This document shows positions 7,231 to 14,915 of a stretch of DNA of 24,315 bases, in pieces. Numbering within the stretch: position 1 is the stretch's first letter; each line of letters begins with the position of its first letter. The translations under genes were made by a program, and so were the position numbers. The notes under the pieces were generated by a model. The model was not told the origin of the DNA. It saw only the letters and a list, made by a program, of their open reading frames with translations, and made no database searches. Origin of the DNA: Fimenecus sp045613585 (lineage in GTDB: Bacteria > Bacillota > Clostridia > Oscillospirales > Acutalibacteraceae). The stretch is from NCBI GenBank assembly GCA_045613585.1, contig JAZLBG010000090.1:1-24315 (forward strand), written 5' to 3'.

Positions 7231-8484
7231 ATGTTGAATTATGAACTTGTTGTTGTAGGTGGCGGTCCTGCTGGTATGGCAGCTGCTCTTGAAGCAAGAA
7301 AAAATGGTGTCAATAAAGTTATGGTTTTAGAACGCGCTGAAACTCTTGGCGGTATTCTTGAACAGTGTATTCATACCGGTTTCGGACTTCACTATTTCGG
7401 TGAAGAACTTTCAGGCCCTGAGTATGCAGGCAGATTTATTAAAATGCTTGAAGATACTGATATTGATGTTAAAACTGATACAATGGTGCTTGATGTAGCA
7501 AGTGACAATACAGTTACTGCTGTAAATAAAAAAGATGGTCTTCTTAAAATTCAGGCAAAAGCAGTTGTTCTTGCTATGGGTTGTCGTGAAAGACCACGTG
7601 GCGCTTTAAGTATTGCAGGTAGCCGTTGCTCAGGTATTATGACTGCGGGTACAGCACAGAAATACGTTAATATTGATGGCTATATGCCAGGCCACGAAGT
7701 TGTAATTCTCGGCTCAGGTGATATCGGTCTTATTATGGCTCGCCGTATGACTTTAGAAGGTGCAAAAGTTAAAATGGTTTGCGAACTTATGCCATATTCA
7801 GGTGGTCTTACAAGAAACATTGTACAGTGTCTTGATGACTTCGGTATTCCTCTTAAACTTTCAACTACAGTTATTGCGACTCATGGTAAAGACAGACTTG
7901 AAGGCGTTACAATTGCACAAGTTGATGAAAGACTTCAGCCAATTCCTGGCACAGAAGAATATGTACCTTGTGACACATTGATGTTGTCAGTTGGTCTTAT
8001 TCCTGAAAACGAACTTTCAAAGAATGCAGGATTGGGGCTTGATATAATTACAAGTGGTCCTCGTGTTGACGAATATCGCGAAACTGAACACGCAGGCGTG
8101 TTTGCTTGTGGTAACGTGTTACAAGTTCATGACCTTGTTGACTATGTAACACAAGAAAGTCAGATTGCAGGTGTTGGTGCTGCAAAGTTTATTAAGGGTG
8201 AAAAAGTAACAGGCGATTGTGTTTATACTAAAGGCATTAACGGCGTTCGTTACATTGTTCCACAGCGTATCAACTGCAAAACTGATGGCGATGTTAAACT
8301 CTATTTCCGTGTTGGCGCAGTTTTCAATAATGCAAAAATTATTGTTGAGTGCGATGGCAAAGAAATCCTTTCAAAGAAAAAGGTTAAACTTTGCCCAGGT
8401 GAAATGGAATATGTTATTATTAAACAATCTGTTATTGCAGAACTTCCTGTCAATTCAGAAATTACAGTAAGAGTGGAGGCATAA
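7231..8484 (+). CDS. FAD/NAD(P)-dependent pyridine nucleotide-disulfide-type oxidoreductase
   Basis: 417 residues with two dinucleotide-binding motifs: VVVGGGPAGMAAALEA near the N-terminus (FAD) and VVILGSGDIGLIMARR in the middle (NAD(P)). A C-terminal FAD-contact motif (HAGVFACGNVL) is followed by a region of about 90 residues extending past the core fold. No redox-active CxxC is seen near the FAD site, where the sequence runs LGGILEQCIHTGFG. It starts 11 bases after the upstream gene and ends 4 bases before the DUF1667 gene. It probably forms a complex with these two, carrying electrons between the glycerol-3-phosphate-type dehydrogenase and NAD(P). The partner roles are inferred from the conserved trio. 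Confidence 0.85.
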   Translation: MLNYELVVVGGGPAGMAAALEARKNGVNKVMVLERAETLGGILEQCIHTGFGLHYFGEELSGPEYAGRFIKMLEDTDIDVKTDTMVLDVASDNTVTAVNKKDGLLKIQAKAVVLAMGCRERPRGALSIAGSRCSGIMTAGTAQKYVNIDGYMPGHEVVILGSGDIGLIMARRMTLEGAKVKMVCELMPYSGGLTRNIVQCLDDFGIPLKLSTTVIATHGKDRLEGVTIAQVDERLQPIPGTEEYVPCDTLMLSVGLIPENELSKNAGLGLDIITSGPRVDEYRETEHAGVFACGNVLQVHDLVDYVTQESQIAGVGAAKFIKGEKVTGDCVYTKGINGVRYIVPQRINCKTDGDVKLYFRVGAVFNNAKIIVECDGKEILSKKKVKLCPGEMEYVIIKQSVIAELPVNSEITVRVEA

Positions 8485-8488
8485 GAAA

Positions 8489-8851
8489 ATGGAAAAAAGA
8501 GAACTTGTTTGTGTTGCTTGTCCTTTAGGATGCCCCATTACAGTTGAGTTTGATGTTGATGGTAATGTAAGCAGTGTAACAGGTAATACTTGTAAACGCG
8601 GTGATGCTTATGCTCGTACAGAAGTTACAAACCCAACAAGAATGCTTACTACAACAGTAAAAGTTGATGGTGGCAAGTCTTATGTTGTGCCTGTAAAAAC
8701 ATCAAATCCTATTCCAAAACATATGATGATGGAATGTATGGAAGTTATTAACAAGGCTTCAATTAAAGCTCCTGTTAACATCGGTGATGTTGTTGTTGAA
8801 AATATTCTTGGAACAGGTGTTGATATAATTGCAACAAACTATGCAGAATAA
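8489..8851 (+). CDS. DUF1667 family protein with four-cysteine Fe-S-like motif
   Basis: 120 residues. The N-terminus has CVACPLGC (C8, C11, C15) and a fourth cysteine in GNTCKRG (C35). The Cx2Cx3C...C pattern resembles the [4Fe-4S] domain at the start of molybdopterin oxidoreductases. The rest (PTRMLTTTVKV, PVKTSNPIPK) matches the DUF1667 family as I recall it. Members nearly always follow the two flavoproteins seen here, so it is likely the small electron-transfer subunit of that complex. No molybdenum cofactor domain is present. Its 3' end overlaps the fucosidase gene by 11 bases. Confidence 0.82.
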   Translation: MEKRELVCVACPLGCPITVEFDVDGNVSSVTGNTCKRGDAYARTEVTNPTRMLTTTVKVDGGKSYVVPVKTSNPIPKHMMMECMEVINKASIKAPVNIGDVVVENILGTGVDIIATNYAE

Positions 8852-10265
8852 AAAAAGTTATGAAATAGCGGCGGAAGTAATTCCGTCGCTTCGTCAGTTA
8901 GAATGGCAAAAATTAGAAATGTACGCTTTTTGTCATTTCGGTACAAATACATTTACAGGTCGTGAGTGGGGTGATGGCACTGCCCCTGCATCTGTTTTTA
9001 ATCCTAAAAAGCTTGATGCTCGTCAGTGGGCGAAAGAGATTAAAAATGCAGGTATGAAAGCCATAATTCTCACTTGTAAACACCACGACGGCTTTTGTCT
9101 TTGGCAGAGTGAATATACAGATTACTGTATGAAAAACAGCCCATATAAAAACGGTAAGGGTGACATTGTAAGAGAAGTCAGTGACGCTTGTCGTGAATAT
9201 GGCCTTAAATTTGGTGTGTACCTTTCTCCTTGGGACAGACACGAAAGTACCTACGGCACTGGTGAAGAATATAATAAGTATTTTAGAAATCAACTTACAG
9301 AACTTGCAACAAAGTTTGGTGACATATTCTGCTTCTGGTTTGATGGTGCTTGCGGTGAAGGCAAAAACGGCAAAAAGCAGGTTTATGACTGGAATTCATA
9401 TTTTGCATTAATCCGTGAATTGCAACCAAATGCTGTAATCAATATTTGTGGCCCAGATGTTCGTTGGTGTGGTAATGAGGCAGGTAAATCCCGCGAATCC
9501 GAATGGAGCGTTGTTCCTGCATTTGTAGGTAATCAGGATTACACTGCTGAGCACTCTCAACAAGAAGATAATGCTGAATTTGCTAAAAAGGTTGATGCAA
9601 AAACTCAGGACCTAGGCAGTCGTGAATTTATTGATGGTATTAAAGATTTCATTTGGTATCCAGCTGAAGTTGATGTCTCAATCCGTCCGGGTTGGTTTTA
9701 TCATAAACGAGAAGATTTTAAGGTGAAATCCCTTAAAAAACTTATGAAAATTTATTGGGGTAGTGTAGGCGGTAATTCATCATTACTTCTTAATATTCCA
9801 CCTGATAAAAACGGATTATTAGCAAAAGCTGATGTCCGTGCGCTTCGTAAATTTGGTGATGAATTGCGAAAAGAATTCCCTGAAAATCTTATTAAAGATT
9901 GCATTGTTTCTGCATCTTCTCAATTAAGTGATAATCATATGGCAAGCAACATTATAACTGAAAATGGTTGTTGGCAATGCGGTGTAGGGGATGAACAACC
10001 TGAAATCACTATTGATTTCAAAACACCAATAGTTGCAGACAAAATAGTGCTTAAAGAAAATATTGCAACTGGTCAGCAAATTGAAAGTTTTGAAATTTTT
10101 GCTGATAATGGTAACGGGTTTGAAAAAATCTGCACATCAACAATAATTGGTGCAAAGCGTATTTGTAGATTTAAGAAACAAACCATAAAAAAATTAAAAA
10201 TTAAAATCACATCATATCGTGTGATAGCAACTCTTAATAAAGTTGAACTTTATTGTAAAAGATAA
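8841..10265 (+). CDS. Alpha-L-fucosidase, GH29 family, with C-terminal discoidin-like (F5/8 type C) domain
   Basis: 474 residues. The N-terminal two-thirds is a GH29 catalytic barrel, with FCHFGTNTFTGREWG, the signature AIILTCKHHDGFCLWQS, a GVYLSPWDRH strand and FWFDGA, whose Asp168 is the expected nucleophile. The last ~110 residues (after about 9870) look like a galactose-binding/discoidin domain (SASSQLSDNHMASNII, CWQCG, EITIDF). No signal peptide or membrane segment is present, so it should act in the cytoplasm on imported fucosylated oligosaccharides, with which the nearby GPH transporter would fit. ATG 8841 is chosen (the in-frame TTG at 8829 is the alternative). It lies inside the DUF1667 gene with no clear Shine-Dalgarno, suggesting translational coupling. 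The acid/base residue was not assigned. Confidence 0.9.
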   Translation: MQNKKSYEIAAEVIPSLRQLEWQKLEMYAFCHFGTNTFTGREWGDGTAPASVFNPKKLDARQWAKEIKNAGMKAIILTCKHHDGFCLWQSEYTDYCMKNSPYKNGKGDIVREVSDACREYGLKFGVYLSPWDRHESTYGTGEEYNKYFRNQLTELATKFGDIFCFWFDGACGEGKNGKKQVYDWNSYFALIRELQPNAVINICGPDVRWCGNEAGKSRESEWSVVPAFVGNQDYTAEHSQQEDNAEFAKKVDAKTQDLGSREFIDGIKDFIWYPAEVDVSIRPGWFYHKREDFKVKSLKKLMKIYWGSVGGNSSLLLNIPPDKNGLLAKADVRALRKFGDELRKEFPENLIKDCIVSASSQLSDNHMASNIITENGCWQCGVGDEQPEITIDFKTPIVADKIVLKENIATGQQIESFEIFADNGNGFEKICTSTIIGAKRICRFKKQTIKKLKIKITSYRVIATLNKVELYCKR

Positions 10266-10269
10266 TATG

Positions 10270-10296
10270 TGGCGGGGTTACTCCCGCCATTTTTTT
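10270..10296 (+). terminator. Rho-independent terminator of the flavoprotein-fucosidase operon
   Basis: A perfect 7-bp GC-rich stem, TGGCGGG / CCCGCCA, with loop GTTACT, is followed by seven T residues, starting five bases after the fucosidase stop. Confidence 0.93.
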
Positions 10297-10367
10297 GTTT
10301 TAAAACAAAAACGTGCTTATAATACTATATTATTTTTCTTTTTTATTTTTATATTATTTTTAGATAC

Positions 10368-10433
10368 GGAAATAGGGAGTGGTCGGTTTGGAAATAAGGA
10401 GTGGTCGGTTTGGAAATAAGGAGTGGTATAATA
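10368..10433. repeat. Three tandem copies of a 22-bp unit in a convergent intergenic gap
   Basis: Units GGAAATARGGAGTGGTCGGTTT start at 10368, 10390 and 10412. Copies 1 and 2 differ at one base. Copy 3 matches to GGAGTGGT and then diverges into ATAATA, forming TGGTATAAT (10424-10432), an extended -10-like sequence on the plus strand. The gap 10297-10480 otherwise holds AT-rich sequence and no credible gene. A weak promoter-like pair, TTGTTT (10295-10300) and TATAAT (10318-10323) with a 17-bp spacer, lies upstream of the repeat. Confidence 0.85.
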
Positions 10434-10480
10434 AGTTGTTCTACTGATAAACACTATATGAATTGAATTTGTAATACTAA

Positions 10481-10515
10481 TAAAAAATAACCCCCAACTC
10501 ATATGAGTCAGGGGG
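10481..10515 (-). terminator. Rho-independent terminator of the sugar transporter gene
   Basis: On the minus strand CCCCC (10515-10511) pairs with GGGGG (10495-10491) and the inner ACTCAT pairs with ATGAGT, with a small internal bulge. The hairpin is followed by TTATTTTTTA. It lies 27 bases after the transporter stop. Confidence 0.88.
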
Positions 10516-10542
10516 CGTTTATGTATATTATGTGATTGAATT

Positions 10543-12195
10543 TTATTCAGAATCAGTTGAAATTTCTTCGTTGTTTTCTTGTGGGAATTTTGTTCCCATA
10601 TGTGTGTCTATATTCATTTCAACAATTTTCTCTTCTTCAGTATCTAAATTCAATTTCTCAAGTCTTTCGCGACGAGAAACTTCAAGGTCTGCAAGCATCT
10701 GCTTCTTAACGTCACCATCAACGTTAAAGAACATAAGAGTTACACCATAAAGGAAACGAGCGATTGCAGGGAGTAAGCAGAAAACAGCCCAGAATCCCAT
10801 AAGTGTTTTATAGTTTGATTCAGGAACAATATTACCGAATTCGTCTTTTCTTGCAACATAACCAACTGCTGAAATAACAACACCTGAAAGAAGGTTTGTG
10901 ATTGAGTTAGCGGCCTTACCAAAGTAGTTCTGAACAGTCTGAACAAGTGCCTCGTTACGCATACCTGTTTTCCATTCACTGTAGTCGTAAACGTCACCTT
11001 GAAGAACAGCACCTGCAACGTTTAAAAGCTGGTTAGGAAGTCCGCAAACTGTAAGACAGAATGTAAGAACTGCAAGGTTGATAACCGCGTTATGACCTTC
11101 CCAGTTAACAAGGAAGCCCTTGCCATCATTACCTAAAAGACCAATAAGGAAAGTGCTTGCATAAGCTACACCTGCAAAAATACCCGATGCAACTGCAACT
11201 TTTTTAGCACCAAATCTACGGATAAGTTTAGGCGCAAGTGGAACCATAATGTAGTTTGGAATACCTGTGAAAAGACCGGCAATTGAACCATGAGCAACGT
11301 TCTTTGAGTTGTGCATCCAGTAGAAACTTTCACTTGAAACACCAACTGACTTAAAGCTTGCAAAGAAACCTGAAAGAACAAGAATGAACATTGGTCTGTT
11401 TTTGAAAACGTTCTTAAATGATTCAACAACGCCAACTTCTTTCATTTGTTCACGAGAAGCAAGTGGTACTCTTTCTCTCATAGAAGAGAATCCAAAGAAT
11501 GCAGTAAATGCAGCAATTACTGTGATGATAACAGCAAATCCTGTATAAATATCCTGCATACCAATTGGGTTTGCCCAGTTTGCAGTTTTCTGTGGAAGGA
11601 AACCAACAAATATTGATGCAATAGATGGAAGGAATACACCAAAGAGGTCGGCAAACTTTGAAGTAGCAATAAGATTGTCACGCTCGTTGTTGTTTGGTGT
11701 AATGTTATAAAGCATAATTGTCCATGCACCAAAGTATGACATACCAAGGTTATAAACAAAAATAGCAATAACAGTCCAAATAACTTTCTGCCATTCATGA
11801 ACAAGGAATGCAGGGGTAGTAAAGAGCATTACCATTGCTATTGCCCAGAATGGTGTAGGAATAACAAGCCATGGACGAAGTCTGCCCCAACGAGTACGTG
11901 TTCTGTCAATAATCAAACCTGAAATTGAGTCATCAACTGCGTCGTAGATTGTCTCAATAAACATAATAAGACCATATGTACTACCTGACATTCCAAGGAA
12001 ACTAATTGCAAAGAACTGACGGAATGCATTAACATATTGGCTTAAGTTTTTTTGTCCGAATGAAGTTAAAAGGAAACCTGCGATTTCTTTTGGTCGCAAA
12101 TATCTTCTGTCTTGAGTAGATGCTTCTTGAACATTGTTCTCAACAGTGCCTGCATCAACTTCATCAACAACTGTGGTTGTAGTTGTGTTTTCCAC
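10543..12195 (-). CDS. GPH/MelB-type sugar:cation symporter (MFS_2 superfamily)
   Basis: 550 residues with about 12 hydrophobic segments. The loop motif YDAVDDSISGLIIDRTRTRWGR-PW is the hallmark of glycoside-pentoside-hexuronide:cation symporters such as MelB, whose Asp residues bind the coupling cation. The N-terminus has a hydrophilic stretch of about 35 residues and the C-terminus an acidic tail (EEEKIVEMN, EENNEEIS), both likely cytoplasmic. The start is a GTG at 12195; an in-frame stop lies just upstream and no better ATG precedes the first transmembrane segment. The ribosome site is weak (AGGCG about 12 bases upstream). It converges on the fucosidase operon, so import of a fucosylated or other oligosaccharide is plausible, but the substrate cannot be read from sequence. 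Confidence 0.88.
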   Translation of the reverse strand: MENTTTTTVVDEVDAGTVENNVQEASTQDRRYLRPKEIAGFLLTSFGQKNLSQYVNAFRQFFAISFLGMSGSTYGLIMFIETIYDAVDDSISGLIIDRTRTRWGRLRPWLVIPTPFWAIAMVMLFTTPAFLVHEWQKVIWTVIAIFVYNLGMSYFGAWTIMLYNITPNNNERDNLIATSKFADLFGVFLPSIASIFVGFLPQKTANWANPIGMQDIYTGFAVIITVIAAFTAFFGFSSMRERVPLASREQMKEVGVVESFKNVFKNRPMFILVLSGFFASFKSVGVSSESFYWMHNSKNVAHGSIAGLFTGIPNYIMVPLAPKLIRRFGAKKVAVASGIFAGVAYASTFLIGLLGNDGKGFLVNWEGHNAVINLAVLTFCLTVCGLPNQLLNVAGAVLQGDVYDYSEWKTGMRNEALVQTVQNYFGKAANSITNLLSGVVISAVGYVARKDEFGNIVPESNYKTLMGFWAVFCLLPAIARFLYGVTLMFFNVDGDVKKQMLADLEVSRRERLEKLNLDTEEEKIVEMNIDTHMGTKFPQENNEEISTDSE

Positions 12196-12258
12196 TATTC
12201 AATCACGCCTTTTTCTGAAAAATCCATATATTTACCATATACATATAATAATATAACA

Positions 12259-12302
12259 TAAAAGCCGACAATAATCAACCTAAAAATTGAAAATCATCGG
12301 CT
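12259..12302 (-). terminator. Probable terminator of rnhA
   Basis: On the minus strand AGCCGATGATTTTCAA pairs with TTGATTATTGTCGGCT: a 16-position stem with two wobbles and two mismatches, then TTTTAT. It begins six bases after the rnhA stop. The T-run is short, so some read-through into the transporter gene is possible. Confidence 0.65.
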
Positions 12303-12307
12303 ATAAT

Positions 12308-12754
12308 TTATCTGAATTTTTGTGAATATTCAACTGCTAATTTGTCGCAACGTTCGTTTTCAGGATGCCCCGCATGACCTTTAACCCATTCAAACTCATA
12401 TTCGTGTTGTGAAAGTAAATCAAGAAGTCGTTCCCAAAGGTCAGGATTAAGCGCAGGCTTTTTATCTGCTTTACGCCAATTGTTAGCTCGCCAACCTTCA
12501 GCCCATCCTTTTGTAATGCCATTAACAACGTATGATGAGTCTGAATAAATCTTGACTCTGCATTTTCTTTTGAGTGCTTCAAGGCCATTAATAACAGCCA
12601 ATAATTCCATTCGATTATTTGTTGTCTCAGGTTCACCACCTGAAAACTCTTTCTCAACACCGTTACAACGAAGAATAGTACCCCAACCGCCAGGGCCAGG
12701 ATTACCAGAACAAGCACCATCAGTGAATATTTCAACAAAAGTTAAGTTTTTCAT
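12308..12754 (-). CDS. rnhA: Ribonuclease HI
   Basis: 148 residues, the usual size. It degrades the RNA strand of RNA-DNA hybrids in the cytoplasm. The four catalytic acids are visible: Asp in FTDGACSGNPGPGGWG, Glu in NNRMELLAVI, Asp in YSDSSYVVNGI and Asp in NERCDKLAVE. The active-site-loop His is in KGHAGHPENE. The frame stays open upstream to 12850, but ATG 12754 is chosen because AGGAG lies at the right distance (12760-12764) and the protein then begins in the normal way; the longer version adds a hydrophobic leader with no family match and would start upstream of the predicted promoter. It is divergent from rnj, with its own promoter. Confidence 0.95.
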   Translation of the reverse strand: MKNLTFVEIFTDGACSGNPGPGGWGTILRCNGVEKEFSGGEPETTNNRMELLAVINGLEALKRKCRVKIYSDSSYVVNGITKGWAEGWRANNWRKADKKPALNPDLWERLLDLLSQHEYEFEWVKGHAGHPENERCDKLAVEYSQKFR

Positions 12755-12794
12755 ATAAACTCCTGAATAAAATAAAAAATAAATTACTAAACTA

Positions 12795-12823
12795 ATTTTA
12801 ACACGGTTTTGTTTATTTAACAA
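12795..12823 (-). promoter_or_regulatory. Sigma-A promoter of rnhA
   Basis: On the minus strand, -35 TTGTTA (12823-12818), a 17-bp spacer ending in TGT, and -10 TAAAAT (12800-12795). The TGN extension strengthens it. The start point would be near 12788, about 34 bases before the ATG. Confidence 0.65.
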
Positions 12824-12878
12824 TATAAAACTGTACAAAATTTGGAACAAATATAAGAATTATGGAACTCTGTTTTTC

Positions 12879-12907
12879 TTGACAATAAACATTAAAAATA
12901 GTATTAT
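12879..12907 (+). promoter_or_regulatory. Sigma-A promoter of the rnj-to-ftsH operon
   Basis: A perfect TTGACA (12879-12884), a 17-bp spacer and TATTAT (12902-12907). The predicted start is near 12914, giving a leader of about 113 bases that contains a 6-bp hairpin (TGCTAT/ATAGCA, 12971-12989) and ends in an AAGGAGG ribosome site. No other comparable promoter was seen in gaps before 22713. Confidence 0.8.
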
Positions 12908-13026
12908 ATAATGACAATATAGTGAGTTATTATGGGTTTTTGTGCATATATTTATATAAAATCTTAATTTTGCTATGAACCTTATAGCAAAAGTATATAT
13001 CGAAAAAATAAAATAAGGAGGAAAAT

Positions 13027-14904
13027 ATGGCGAAACAAAAAACAGAAAAAAACGCTTTGCAAACTGAAACAAAACGTTCTGCAAAAGGTAAACTTTCAAA
13101 TCGTGCAAAACAGCAGAACACAACAAAAAAGAATGCTTTTAATAAGAAAAATGATAAAAAATCTGTTTCTAAAAACAGTGCATCAAATAAATCAAAAAAA
13201 GGAAATGCTCAGAAAAATATGACAAAAAGAACTCCAAAGGGTGTGGAGAAGGGTGTCAAAATTGCATTCTTGGGCGGACTTAATGAAGTTGGCAAGAATA
13301 TGACATTGTATGAATATGATGGCGAAATGATTCTTGTTGACTGTGGGCTTGCATTCCCTGACCCTGATATGCTTGGCGTCGACTTGGTTATTCCTGATTT
13401 CACTTATGTTGAAGATAATGCTGATAAAATCAAAGGCATTTTCATTACTCATGGTCATGAAGACCATATAGGTGGACTTGCATATCTTCTTAAAAGAGTG
13501 AACATTCCTGTTTATGGAACAAAACTTACGATAGGTCTTATTGAAGGCAAACTTCGTGAGCATAAAATGCTTGATACAGTTACCCTTAATGAAATTAAAC
13601 CAAAAGATAAGATTAAACTTGGTAATTTCGAAATTGAAGCAATCCATGTTAATCACTCAATTCCTGATGCTATTGCTCTTGCAATCAGCACACCGGCAGG
13701 TCTTATTTTACAAACAGGTGACTTTAAAATTGATACAACACCTATAGATGGTGATGTAATTGACTTAGCTCGTATTGCAAAACTTGGTGAAAAGGGTGTG
13801 TTAGCACTTCTTTCTGACTCAACTAATGCGCAAAGACCAGGTTACACTTCAAGTGAGCGTACAGTAGGTGAGTCTTTTGAAAGACTTTTCCAAAAAGCAG
13901 ATGGTAAACGACTTATAGTTGCAACATTTGCTTCAAATATTCATAGAGTGCAACAAATTATTGACGTTGCTGCATCTGTTGGCAGAAAAGTTGCACTTTC
14001 AGGACGAAGTCTTGAAAATGTTGTTGAAACAGCATCAAGACTTGGTTATCTTAATGTGCCAGAGGGTATTTTAGTAAGTATTGATATGGTGTCTCGTTAC
14101 CCTCATGACAAACTTGTTATTATTACAACAGGTAGTCAGGGTGAGCCAATGTCAGCACTTTACAGAATGGCATTTTCAGAGCATAGACGTGTTGAAATTG
14201 GTACAGGTGACTATGTTATAATTTCGGCAACACCTATTCCAGGTAATGAAAAAACAGTTGGTAAGGTTGTTGACGAGTTATTAAAGCGTGGTGCAGAAGT
14301 TGTATATGAAAAAATGTATGATGTTCATGTATCAGGTCACGCTTGTCAAGAAGAATTAAGACTTATAATGAGCCTTGCAAAACCTAAATTCTTTATTCCT
14401 GTTCATGGTGAGCAAAAACATTTAAGAAAACATGCTCAACTTGCAGAAAGTATGGGAATAAAATCAAACAATATTTTTATTGCTGACAATGGCAGACAAC
14501 TTGAACTTACAAAACGTAAAATGACTGTTCTTGAAAATGTGCCTGCTGGTAAAGTTTTCGTTGATGGTTATGGCGTTGGTGATGTGGGTAATGCAGTTAT
14601 TCGTGAGCGTAAGCGTCTTGCAGAAGATGGTCTTATGATTATCAACGTTGTAATTGAAAAAGATACAGGTATGATTGTTTCAGGTCCAGATGTAGTATCT
14701 CGTGGATTTGTATATGTCCGTGATTCTGAACAACTCATAACTGAAGTAAAGTTAGTTGCACAAATAGTTGTGGACGAATGCATACATGATGGTAATATTG
14801 AATGGGGTACAATCCGAAATAGAATTCGTGACGATATTTCACGACTTCTTTATGATAGAACAAAGCGTAGCCCTATGGTGTTACCATTAATCAGTGCCGT
14901 ATAA
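13027..14904 (+). CDS. rnj: Ribonuclease J
   Basis: 625 residues, longer than the ~555 of B. subtilis RNase J1. The first ~75 residues are Lys/Asn/Ser-rich, basic and probably disordered; the metallo-beta-lactamase domain begins at KIAFLGGLNEVGKNM. The zinc motif HGHEDH is at residues 142-147, with further family blocks HSIPDA, TGDFKID, TTGSQGEP, VSGHA and PVHGE. The beta-CASP region and C-terminal domain follow. RNase J is a 5'-3' exonuclease and endonuclease in mRNA decay and rRNA maturation. A strong AAGGAGG site precedes the ATG at normal spacing, so the basic extension is really translated; it may contact RNA. The gene leads the operon; whether it is RNase J1 or J2 cannot be decided. Confidence 0.95.
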   Translation: MAKQKTEKNALQTETKRSAKGKLSNRAKQQNTTKKNAFNKKNDKKSVSKNSASNKSKKGNAQKNMTKRTPKGVEKGVKIAFLGGLNEVGKNMTLYEYDGEMILVDCGLAFPDPDMLGVDLVIPDFTYVEDNADKIKGIFITHGHEDHIGGLAYLLKRVNIPVYGTKLTIGLIEGKLREHKMLDTVTLNEIKPKDKIKLGNFEIEAIHVNHSIPDAIALAISTPAGLILQTGDFKIDTTPIDGDVIDLARIAKLGEKGVLALLSDSTNAQRPGYTSSERTVGESFERLFQKADGKRLIVATFASNIHRVQQIIDVAASVGRKVALSGRSLENVVETASRLGYLNVPEGILVSIDMVSRYPHDKLVIITTGSQGEPMSALYRMAFSEHRRVEIGTGDYVIISATPIPGNEKTVGKVVDELLKRGAEVVYEKMYDVHVSGHACQEELRLIMSLAKPKFFIPVHGEQKHLRKHAQLAESMGIKSNNIFIADNGRQLELTKRKMTVLENVPAGKVFVDGYGVGDVGNAVIRERKRLAEDGLMIINVVIEKDTGMIVSGPDVVSRGFVYVRDSEQLITEVKLVAQIVVDECIHDGNIEWGTIRNRIRDDISRLLYDRTKRSPMVLPLISAV

Positions 14905-14915
14905 AAGGTGTTATT

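Noticed and set aside
8913..9293. A 126-codon minus-strand gene inside the fucosidase
   Set aside because: It is the shadow of the GH29 catalytic region, with no ribosome site or recognisable motif.
12196..12262. A promoter for the sugar transporter on the minus strand
   Set aside because: The stretch is AT-rich and gives several weak -10-like strings but no convincing -35 at proper spacing, so no site is called; it may be activator-dependent or served by read-through from rnhA.
12755..12850. An N-terminal extension of RNase HI resembling a hydrophobic leader
   Set aside because: The stretch lies upstream of the AGGAG site at 12760-12764 and covers the predicted promoter; the normal RNase HI start is at 12754.
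13192..13656. A 154-codon minus-strand gene inside rnj
   Set aside because: It is the antisense shadow of conserved RNase J codons, is rich in unlikely residues (many Asn/Ile/Phe/Cys/His) and has no ribosome site.
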